A stretch of 64,000 nucleotides of DNA from Sphingomonas sp. YR710 (lineage in GTDB: Bacteria > Pseudomonadota > Alphaproteobacteria > Sphingomonadales > Sphingomonadaceae): positions 1 to 64,000 of the forward strand of contig NZ_FMZJ01000018.1 of assembly GCF_900101455.1 (NCBI RefSeq). The letters are read 5' to 3'. Below are positions 1 through 7,411 of the stretch, in pieces (the stretch's first letter is position 1; the number at the start of each line of letters is the position of its first letter). A program made the translations under genes and the position numbers. The notes beneath the pieces were generated by a model. The model made no database searches and was not told the DNA's origin. It was given only the letters and a program-made list of their open reading frames with translations.

Positions 1-44
1 GGGCAAAGACTACCGGCATCAAGGTTCGCTATCGAAGGTTCTGA
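1..44 (+). CDS. Possible C-terminal tail of a protein that begins upstream of the window
   Basis: One plus-strand frame is open from base 3 and ends at TGA 42-44. It would encode the tail KTTGIKVRYRRF. A basic/aromatic ending with a terminal Phe resembles the last beta-strand of outer-membrane barrel proteins. The fragment is too short for a family call and may be chance. Confidence 0.3.
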   Translation, partial: AKTTGIKVRYRRF

Positions 45-289
45 CCCGCGCGGCACTGCAGATACGGAAATTCCCGTTTATGGGTTTACGACCTAACCAG
101 GCCACGAGCTATTTGTGATGTCACATGGCTCGATTTTGTACTGCGCCCCCAAACCCGTCTTGATCCGATAATGGCAAAATGTCGCCGTTTCGGCCGAGCG
201 GAGAATCCCTCCTGTGCGGTCACGTCGGAAAGCAGCCAGGCAATGTCCAAAATATTGCCGAGCATGGTTAACATCTTTTTAAGGAGCCT

Positions 290-318
290 TTGTTAATCGC
301 TTACTGAATTGTTAAATT
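290..318 (+). promoter_or_regulatory. Candidate sigma-70-type promoter of the glycosyltransferase operon
   Basis: TTGTTA at 290-295 and TAAATT at 313-318 are separated by 17 nt in an AT-rich stretch before the ATG at 337. The rest of the 45-336 gap shows no convincing gene. The call rests on matches and spacing only. Confidence 0.35.
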
Positions 319-336
319 CTATCGGGACATCGGGTA

Positions 337-1707
337 ATGATTCCAAAGACGCTCCACTTCATCTGGGTCGGCGACGAATCGAAGAGGCCCGATAATTGTA
401 TAGAAACCTGGAAAGCCTTTCATCCGGATTGGCATGTCAAGATCTGGGGCAATAGCGCTCTTCGCGAACGCGAATGGATCAATGCCGCCCACATGATCGA
501 AATGTCGAAGCGCGAGTATAATGGCGTCGCCGACATGATGCGCTGGGAGATCCTCTACGAGGAAGGCGGCATCGTCATGGATGCCGACAGCATCTGCCTG
601 AGAAGGCTCGATGATGACCTGCTCGATTGCGAGGCCTTCGCCTGCTGGGAAAGCGAAATGGCGCGCCCGGGGCTGATCGCCGCAGGCTATTTTGGTAGTT
701 GTGCGCAAAATTCCTTCGTCGGCCAGCTCATTCTCGACATCCAGAATGAAAAAACCGTCATCGACCGGCTGGCATGGGAGACGGTGGGCCCGCTGCGGCT
801 GACCGAAGCCTATCGCAAATACCAATATCATGCCCTGAAAATCGTCCCGAGCTACTATTTCATCCCCGAGCATTTCACTGGCGTCACCTATGACGGGCCC
901 GGGCCGATCTATGCGCACCAATTGTGGGGGAGCACGAGACGCACCTACGACCAGATTCACCTCCAGACGTTCGGCGATGCCCCGTCGCGTCAGGAGGAGG
1001 CCGCAATGCTCGCGCCCCAGCCGGCGCCGGTGCAGGTCCGGCCGGAACCCGCAGAGCCACCGCGCCTCAAGACCGTTTCTTCGATCGAGGCCCAGCACGA
1101 TCCCTATTTCGTCCAGAAGATCCAGGTGAGCACCGAGGTGATCGGCATCAACCGGCTCGATGTGTTCCGCAGTCTCTGCGAGGGCAAGAGGGTGATGCAT
1201 ATCGGCTGCGCGGATTGGCCGATCACCGATCCGGCATCATCGCTGCACCTCGCGCTTGAGCCGTTCTGCGCGAAACTTGACGGGTTCGATATTCACGCCG
1301 AGGCGCTGGCGGCACTCGCCCCCTACACCAAGGGTGAGCTCTATTCGCGCCTCGAGGATATCACCGAGGAATATGACATCGTGCTCGTGCCCGAGGTGAT
1401 GGAGCATGTGCCCAGCGTCGATATCTTCCTGGCGCAGCTCAATTCGCTCAAAGCAAAATATTTTCTGATCACGGTGCCCGATGCGTTCCAGTGCCAGAAG
1501 CGGCATTTCGAATATGTCGATGGATCGGAGACCTTCGTGGAGATCGTCCATCCCGATCATAATTGCTGGTACACTCCGTTCACATTTTCCAACACGCTGG
1601 CGAAATATACGCCCTGGAAGATGGAAAAAATGTGGTTCTTCAATCACATTTCGCTGCTGTCGTTGCTGAGCAAGACAGACGAGCATCTGCTCGACCTGGC
1701 CGCCTGA
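337..1707 (+). CDS. Fusion of a DxD sugar-binding glycosyltransferase and a class I methyltransferase
   Basis: The 456-residue protein starts MIPKTLHFIWVG, typical of the Gly_transf_sug/GT32 group that includes Och1-like and capsular polysaccharide enzymes. A DxD motif (D82-A-D84, followed by SICLRRLD) should bind the metal and nucleotide-sugar. After a Pro-rich linker around residues 225-245, the C-terminal half (about 265-430) looks like a Rossmann-fold SAM methyltransferase: glycine-rich VMHIGCADWP as motif I, and YDIVLVPEVMEHVPS as the acidic/post-I region. It is the first gene of a three-gene operon, with the first OGT-like gene 54 nt downstream. I infer that it adds and perhaps methylates a sugar on a glycan; the acceptor is unknown. 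Having both activities on one chain is the notable feature. Confidence 0.8.
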   Translation: MIPKTLHFIWVGDESKRPDNCIETWKAFHPDWHVKIWGNSALREREWINAAHMIEMSKREYNGVADMMRWEILYEEGGIVMDADSICLRRLDDDLLDCEAFACWESEMARPGLIAAGYFGSCAQNSFVGQLILDIQNEKTVIDRLAWETVGPLRLTEAYRKYQYHALKIVPSYYFIPEHFTGVTYDGPGPIYAHQLWGSTRRTYDQIHLQTFGDAPSRQEEAAMLAPQPAPVQVRPEPAEPPRLKTVSSIEAQHDPYFVQKIQVSTEVIGINRLDVFRSLCEGKRVMHIGCADWPITDPASSLHLALEPFCAKLDGFDIHAEALAALAPYTKGELYSRLEDITEEYDIVLVPEVMEHVPSVDIFLAQLNSLKAKYFLITVPDAFQCQKRHFEYVDGSETFVEIVHPDHNCWYTPFTFSNTLAKYTPWKMEKMWFFNHISLLSLLSKTDEHLLDLAA

Positions 1708-1761
1708 ACGACCGGCGCGGAACAAGACCCTTCACTTCTCTATTTGCGGGACCGTGTCGCC

Positions 1762-4326
1762 ATGAAGGCCAATGTCGATCAACAGCTGCGCAAGGCCCAT
1801 TCGCTGGCGACGAAAGGGGCCGTGGCCGAGGCGGGCGACATCTATCGCGAAATTCTCAAGCGGTTTCCCAGCAACAAGCGGGCGGTGGACGGATTGCGCG
1901 ACTTGTCCACCGCGGCAAGGGGCCCCTATGACAAGGGCCTCCGCGCGGTTCTCGCGCTTTACGACCAAGGCCAGCTGCACGACGCGCTCAACCAGCTCAG
2001 CTTGCTGATCGAAGCCTATCCCGCCGAGGCAGACCTGCACAATCTGGCCGGGGCCGCTTATGCCGGGACCGGACAGTTCGAAGCGGCGGTTGGAAGCTAC
2101 GACCGGGCGATCGCGCTCGCCCCCGATCATGCCGAAGCATGGTCCAACCGCGGCATCGTGCTGCAGCGATTGCAACGGCTGGATGCCGCGCTCGGCAGTT
2201 ATGACAAGGCGATCGCGCTGAACCCTGCGGCGGCAGAGGCCCATTCCAATCGCGGGATCGTGCTCAAACAGCTACGCCGTCTGGCAGAGGCGGTGGTGAG
2301 CCACGACGAGGCGATCCGGCTCAAGCCCGGCTCGGCCGAGGCCCACTATAATCGCGGAAATGCGCTGCACGATCTACAGCGGCTCGAGGAAGCCGTGGCA
2401 AGCTATGATGCCGCCATCCGGATCAAGCCCGATTATGTCCTGGCCTGGTCGAACCGCGGCAATGCGCTGAAGGCGCTGCGACGGCTGGATGAAGCGCTGG
2501 CCAGCTATGATGCGGCGATCCGGCTACGGCCCGATTTTGCCGTGGCCCATTCCAACCGGGGGGTCGCGCTGCTGGGCCTCGAGCGGTTTGAAGAGGCGCT
2601 CGACAGCTGCATGGCAGCGGTCGGCCTGCAGCCCGATTCGGCGGACATTCACTATAACGCGGCCAATGTACTGCAGGAGATGCAGCGGCCCGAGGACGCG
2701 ATCGCACATTATGATGCGGCGATCCTGCTCAGGCCCGGCTTTGCCGAGGCCCATGCCAATCGCGGCAACATGCTGTACGCGCTGCAGCGGCTGGACGAGG
2801 CGGCGAGCAGCTATCGGGCGGCGATCGCCTGCAAGCCCGATGACGCGACCGGCCATTATAATCTGGGCAATGCGCTGCAGGAATTGCAGGACCTGGAGGC
2901 CGCGGTGGACAGCTATCGCACCGCGATCACCATCAGGCCCGGCTATGCCGAAGCACAGAGCCAGCTGCTCTACCAGCAGGCCCGGATGTGCCGATGGGAC
3001 GACAGCACCGCTTCGGCTGACCTGTCGGTATTGGGCATTGCCACCAATGCCGTCACACCGTTCACGTTCCTGGCAATCGAGGACAGTGCGCGGCACCATC
3101 TCCAGCGCGCTCAAAAATGGGTGCGTGAAAAATGCCAAAATATCAGCATCAGGCCGACGATGCGGCGCGATACCTCTTCCCGCATCCGCATCGGCTATTT
3201 TTCTGCCGATTTTCACAATCACGCCACCATGTATCTGATGGCCCGGCTGTTCGAACTGCATGACCGGAGCCGGTTCGAAATCCATATTTTTTCTTATGGG
3301 CCCGACCGGCAGGATAATATGCGCCAGCGCGTCGCCGATTCCGTGGACGGATTTCATGATGTCGCGAAGCTGACCGACAAGGCGATTGCCGATCTAGCCC
3401 GCAGCACCGGGATCGATATCGCGATCGATCTCAAGGGCCACACCAAGGACATGCGGCTCGGCATCTTTTCGCACCGGGCGGCACCCGTCCAGATCAATTA
3501 TCTCGGCTATCCCGGATCGAGCGGGGCGGATTTCATCGACTATATCATCGCCGACGATGTGGTGATCCCGGAACGCAGCCGGCAATATTATTCGGAAAAG
3601 GTCATTTCCCTGCCCTTTTCCTATCAGGTGAATGACGATGCCCGAACGATTTCCGATCGGGTCTTCACGCGCCGCGAGCTGGAGCTGCCCGAAGACGGTT
3701 TCGTGTTCTGCAGCTTCAACAACAATTACAAGATCACGCCGGCCGAATATGACATCTGGATGCGGCTGCTGTCGAAAGTCGATGGAAGCGTGCTGTGGTT
3801 ACTGAACGACAATCGCTGGGCTCAAGCCAATTTGCGCAAGGCGGCGGAGGCCAGGGGCGTCGATCCCGATAGGCTCATCTTCGCCGAACGCATGGCGCTG
3901 CCCGATCATCTCGCCCGACACCGCTGCGCCGACCTGTTCCTCGACAGCTTCAACTGTAACGCCCACACCACGGCGAGCGACGCTTTGTGGGCTGGCTTGC
4001 CAGTTCTCACCAAGTTGGGCGAAAGCTTCACAGCGCGCGTCGCCGGCAGCCTGCTGCATGCAATCGGCATGCCCGATCTCGTGACCGAAACGCCAGCAGC
4101 CTATGAGCGCATTGCGCTGGGACTGGCGACCGACCCGGCCCGGCTCGCGGATACCAGGGCCCGGCTCGCGGCGAACCGGCTGACCACGGCGCTGTTCGAC
4201 ACCGAACGATATGCACGGGACATCGAACGCGCCTTCGACATGGCTCATGACCGCTATCTGCGCGGCCTGCAGCCCGATCATTTCAAGGTTCCCGTTGCCG
4301 CCGTTCAAGAGAAAGCCGCAGCCTGA
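1762..4326 (+). CDS. TPR-repeat O-GlcNAc transferase-like protein (GT41, SPINDLY-type), paralogue 1
   Basis: The 854-residue protein has an N-terminal TPR-like helix pair, nine consecutive 34-residue TPR units (about residues 85-400) and a GT41 catalytic region. The catalytic part shows GYFSADFHNHATMY, LGYPGSSGADFIDY, FCSFNNNYKITPAEYDIW and DLFLDSFNCNAHTTASDALW, the usual UDP-sugar-binding blocks of OGT/SPINDLY proteins. Family members transfer GlcNAc or fucose to Ser/Thr of proteins; in alphaproteobacteria some modify flagellin. ATG 1762 is preferred over a TTG at 1744 because it gives the same start (MKANVDQQLRKA) as the downstream paralogue (MKINIDQALRKA). The donor sugar and target are unknown. 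Confidence 0.88.
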   Translation: MKANVDQQLRKAHSLATKGAVAEAGDIYREILKRFPSNKRAVDGLRDLSTAARGPYDKGLRAVLALYDQGQLHDALNQLSLLIEAYPAEADLHNLAGAAYAGTGQFEAAVGSYDRAIALAPDHAEAWSNRGIVLQRLQRLDAALGSYDKAIALNPAAAEAHSNRGIVLKQLRRLAEAVVSHDEAIRLKPGSAEAHYNRGNALHDLQRLEEAVASYDAAIRIKPDYVLAWSNRGNALKALRRLDEALASYDAAIRLRPDFAVAHSNRGVALLGLERFEEALDSCMAAVGLQPDSADIHYNAANVLQEMQRPEDAIAHYDAAILLRPGFAEAHANRGNMLYALQRLDEAASSYRAAIACKPDDATGHYNLGNALQELQDLEAAVDSYRTAITIRPGYAEAQSQLLYQQARMCRWDDSTASADLSVLGIATNAVTPFTFLAIEDSARHHLQRAQKWVREKCQNISIRPTMRRDTSSRIRIGYFSADFHNHATMYLMARLFELHDRSRFEIHIFSYGPDRQDNMRQRVADSVDGFHDVAKLTDKAIADLARSTGIDIAIDLKGHTKDMRLGIFSHRAAPVQINYLGYPGSSGADFIDYIIADDVVIPERSRQYYSEKVISLPFSYQVNDDARTISDRVFTRRELELPEDGFVFCSFNNNYKITPAEYDIWMRLLSKVDGSVLWLLNDNRWAQANLRKAAEARGVDPDRLIFAERMALPDHLARHRCADLFLDSFNCNAHTTASDALWAGLPVLTKLGESFTARVAGSLLHAIGMPDLVTETPAAYERIALGLATDPARLADTRARLAANRLTTALFDTERYARDIERAFDMAHDRYLRGLQPDHFKVPVAAVQEKAAA

Positions 4327-4372
4327 CCGGCACGCGGCCCGCGACCGCCCGCCGATCAGATGAGCAGATAAA

Positions 4373-6736
4373 ATGAAGATAAATATCGATCAGGCCTTGC
4401 GCAAAGCCGGCTCGCTGGCCGTCAAGGGCCAGCAGGCGGAGGCGGAGGCACTGTATCGCGAGGTGCTGGGCCGGTTTCCGAATAACAAAAGGGCATTGGA
4501 CGGCCTGCGCGAGCTGGCCCTGCCGGCCCACGAGCCTTATGCCACCAGCGCCCAGGCGCTCGTCACGCTCTACAATCAGGGGCGGTTCGGCGAAGCGATC
4601 GATCTTGCCCGGCTGCTGATCGAACGGCATCCGCGCGAGGCCGATCTCCACAATATCGCAGGCGCCGCTCATGTCGGCATGGGGCGATTGCCGGCGGCGA
4701 TCGAAAGCTATGACCGCGCGATCCGGCTACGCCCCGATCATGCCGACGCCCATTCCAATCGCGGCATCGCGCTGCGGGCGTTGGACCGGGTTGCCGAGGC
4801 CATTACCAGCTATGATATGGCGATCCGGCTCAAGCCCGACTTCGCGGCCGCTCATTATAATCGCGGCTCCGCGCTGCAAGCGCTTGGCCGGCTGGACGAA
4901 GCCATAGTCAGCTATGACAACGCGATCCGGCTGAAACCCGATTATGCCGAAGCCCATGCCAATCGTGGCAACGCGCTGCGCGAACACGGCCGCATGGAAG
5001 ACGCCGTCGAGGCTTGTGACAGGGCGATCTGGCTCAAGCCCGGCTTTGCCGAGGCCCACTCCAACCGCGGTATCGCGCTGCGCGAACTCAAGCGGCTGGA
5101 TGAGGCGATTGCCAGCTATGACATGGCGATCCGGCTGAAACCCGATCTTGCCGAAGCCCATGCCAATCGCGGCATCGCGCTGCGCGACCTCGGATGCCAG
5201 GAGGAAGCGGTTGCCGATTATGACCGGGCGATCGCGCTCAAGCCCGATCATGCCGCCGCGCACGCCAATCGCGCGAACGTGCTGCAGGATTTGCAGCGGT
5301 TCGATGAGTCGGCCGACAGCTATCGAACCGCAATCGCGCTCGATCCCGACAACGCCGAGGCGCGCAGCCAATTGCTCTATCAGCAGGCGCGCATGTGCCG
5401 ATGGGACGATCCGGCCGATCCCCCCGAACTGGCGGTGCTGGGCATCACCACCCGCGCAGTGACGCCGTTCACCTTCCTCGCGATCGACGATGATGCGCGC
5501 CGCCATCTGCTGCGCGCGCGGAAGTGGGTGGAAGAGAAATGCGGCCATATCCAAGCGATGCCGGCGACACCGCCAGCGCCAGCCCCGCGCATTCGCATCG
5601 GCTATTTTTCCTCCGATTTCTACAATCATGCCACGATGTACCTGATCGCCAAACTGTTCGAGGCGCACGATCGCAGCCGGTTTGAAATCCATGTTTTTTC
5701 CTACGGGACAAGCGGCCCGGACGAGATGCAGCAACGGGCGATCGATGCAGTCGATGTGTTCCATCATGTCGCGACCCTGAGCGACAGGGTGATCGCCGAT
5801 CTCGCGCGGGACAAGGGCATCGATATCGCGATCGATCTCAAGGGCCACACCAAGGATACCCGGCCCGGCATCTTTGCCCATCGGGCGGCACCGGTGCAGA
5901 TCAATTATCTCGGCTATCCGGGATCGAGCGGCGCGGAATTCATCGATTATATCATCGCGGACGATGTGGTGATCCCGCCGCATGCGCGGTGCCATTATTC
6001 GGAAAAGATCCTGTCTTTGCCCTTTTCCTATCAGGTGAACGACGATGGCCGCGCGATCGCCGACAGGCTGTTCACCCGCGCCGAACTGGGCCTGCCCGAA
6101 CGGGGCTTCGTGTTCTGCAGCTTCAACAATAACTACAAGATTACGCCGGCCGAATATGACATCTGGATGCGGCTCCTCTCGAAGGTCGATGGAAGTGTCC
6201 TGTGGCTGCTGAGCGACAATCGCTGGGCCGAAGCCAATCTGCGAAAGGCAGCGCTAACCAGAGACGTCGATCCCGATCGCCTGATCTTCGCCGAGCGGAT
6301 GCCCCTGCCCGAGCATCTCGCGCGGCATCGCTGCGCCGATCTGTTCCTCGACAGCTTCGCCTGCAACGCCCACACCACCGCCAGCGATGCCCTGTGGGCC
6401 GGCCTCCCCGTCCTCACCAAATTGGGGGAAAGCTTCACCGCCCGTGTCGCCGGCAGCTTGCTGCACGCGATCGACCTGCCCGATCTCGTGACCGAAACGG
6501 CGGCGGATTATGAGCGGATCGCGCTCGATCTGGCGAGCGATCCGGACAGGATCGCGGCGATCAAAGCGCGGCTGACAGCCAACCGGCTGACCACGCCATT
6601 GTTCGACACCGGGCAATATGCGCGCCACATCGAATGCGCTTTTGAAATGGCCCATGACCGCGCCTGCCGCGGCCTGCAGCCCGATCATATCAATGTGCCG
6701 GCCGGCGCGAGCGACATCCGCAGGCTGGTGGCCTGA
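4373..6736 (+). CDS. TPR-repeat O-GlcNAc transferase-like protein (GT41, SPINDLY-type), paralogue 2
   Basis: The 787-residue protein is a close tandem paralogue of the preceding gene, 46 nt downstream and probably in the same operon. It has seven canonical 34-residue TPR units against nine in paralogue 1; the 67-residue length difference is almost exactly two units. The catalytic half keeps GYFSSDFYNHATMY, LGYPGSSGAEFIDY and DLFLDSFACNAHTTASDALW. The TPR superhelix selects substrates in this family, so the two enzymes may differ in target while sharing donor chemistry. That division of labour is inference. Confidence 0.88.
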   Translation: MKINIDQALRKAGSLAVKGQQAEAEALYREVLGRFPNNKRALDGLRELALPAHEPYATSAQALVTLYNQGRFGEAIDLARLLIERHPREADLHNIAGAAHVGMGRLPAAIESYDRAIRLRPDHADAHSNRGIALRALDRVAEAITSYDMAIRLKPDFAAAHYNRGSALQALGRLDEAIVSYDNAIRLKPDYAEAHANRGNALREHGRMEDAVEACDRAIWLKPGFAEAHSNRGIALRELKRLDEAIASYDMAIRLKPDLAEAHANRGIALRDLGCQEEAVADYDRAIALKPDHAAAHANRANVLQDLQRFDESADSYRTAIALDPDNAEARSQLLYQQARMCRWDDPADPPELAVLGITTRAVTPFTFLAIDDDARRHLLRARKWVEEKCGHIQAMPATPPAPAPRIRIGYFSSDFYNHATMYLIAKLFEAHDRSRFEIHVFSYGTSGPDEMQQRAIDAVDVFHHVATLSDRVIADLARDKGIDIAIDLKGHTKDTRPGIFAHRAAPVQINYLGYPGSSGAEFIDYIIADDVVIPPHARCHYSEKILSLPFSYQVNDDGRAIADRLFTRAELGLPERGFVFCSFNNNYKITPAEYDIWMRLLSKVDGSVLWLLSDNRWAEANLRKAALTRDVDPDRLIFAERMPLPEHLARHRCADLFLDSFACNAHTTASDALWAGLPVLTKLGESFTARVAGSLLHAIDLPDLVTETAADYERIALDLASDPDRIAAIKARLTANRLTTPLFDTGQYARHIECAFEMAHDRACRGLQPDHINVPAGASDIRRLVA

Positions 6737-6746
6737 ACTACACCCT

Positions 6747-6880
6747 ATTCCTCCCCGGAACGGGGAGGGGGACCATCCGAAGGATGGTGGTGGGGCATGC
6801 TATATTCCCCGAATGTTGCGCCAGCCCCTCCACCGCTCTTCGAGCGGTCCCCCTCCCCGAGACAAGCTCAGGGAGGAATT
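6747..6880. repeat. Dispersed palindromic repeat, family B, copy 1
   Basis: The element starts ATTCCTCCCCGGAACGGGGA and ends CCTCCCCGAGACAAGCTCAG plus GGAGGAATT, so the termini are inverted. Internal GGACC and GGTCC halves flank smaller palindromes. A second copy is at 35097-35229. It fills most of the 225-nt gap after the second OGT-like gene and could fold into a transcript-end structure. No coding signal was seen in the gap. Confidence 0.75.
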
Positions 6881-6961
6881 TACGGAAATTCGCACGCTAT
6901 TAACCATCATCCCTTATCGTCCCACCGCGGCCATCATGCAGGGGAAAGGCGCGGTACGAAA

Positions 6962-7411
6962 ATGATTGCGGACTCCACGGCCATCGCCGACGCACCCGCC
7001 GCCGCTCTTTCCGAGCTCCGCGCCGTAAACCTGCAGTTGCAGGCAACGATCGATCAGTTGCGCGCCGAGCTGGAGCTTGGCGCGGTCGGCACGGCCGAGG
7101 CCGTGCAGCAAGCCAAAGCCGAAGCAGCGGACGAAATCCGCCAGATCGTGGCGGCCGTGCAGTCGGTCCGCGATCAGATGGAGGCTCAGGCGGTGGCTGC
7201 CGAAGCCGCACAGCAATCGCTCCGCGCCGAAGCACAGATCGAGACCGCGCAATTGCGCGCGACGATCGACGTTCTGCGGAGCGAACTGGAGCGCACCCGT
7301 GCCGACGGGGCGCTCGCCGTGACCGAAGAACAATCGCAATTCGCCCGCGAGCGCGCAACCCTGCACCAGCAGATCCAGGTGCTGCGCGAGCAACTGGAAC
7401 ATCGCGCATGA
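6962..7411 (+). CDS. Small coiled-coil protein, possible partner of the adenylate cyclase
   Basis: The 149-residue protein is almost entirely Ala/Glu/Gln/Leu/Arg heptad sequence (for example LRAVNLQLQATIDQLRAELE and ATIDVLRSELERTRAD), predicting one long coiled coil with no signal peptide or membrane segment. ATG 6962 is preferred because an AGGGGAAAGG Shine-Dalgarno-like run lies just upstream and the open frame further 5' crosses repeat B. Its stop overlaps the cyclase start in ATGA (7408-7411), so the two are translationally coupled. A role in assembling or localising the cyclase is inferred from context only; I do not recognise a named family. Confidence 0.75.
   Translation: MIADSTAIADAPAAALSELRAVNLQLQATIDQLRAELELGAVGTAEAVQQAKAEAADEIRQIVAAVQSVRDQMEAQAVAAEAAQQSLRAEAQIETAQLRATIDVLRSELERTRADGALAVTEEQSQFARERATLHQQIQVLREQLEHRA

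Noticed and set aside
86-274. A 62-codon minus-strand frame in the first intergenic region
   Set aside because: No Shine-Dalgarno, odd composition and no recognisable motif; it could be real but there is nothing to support it.
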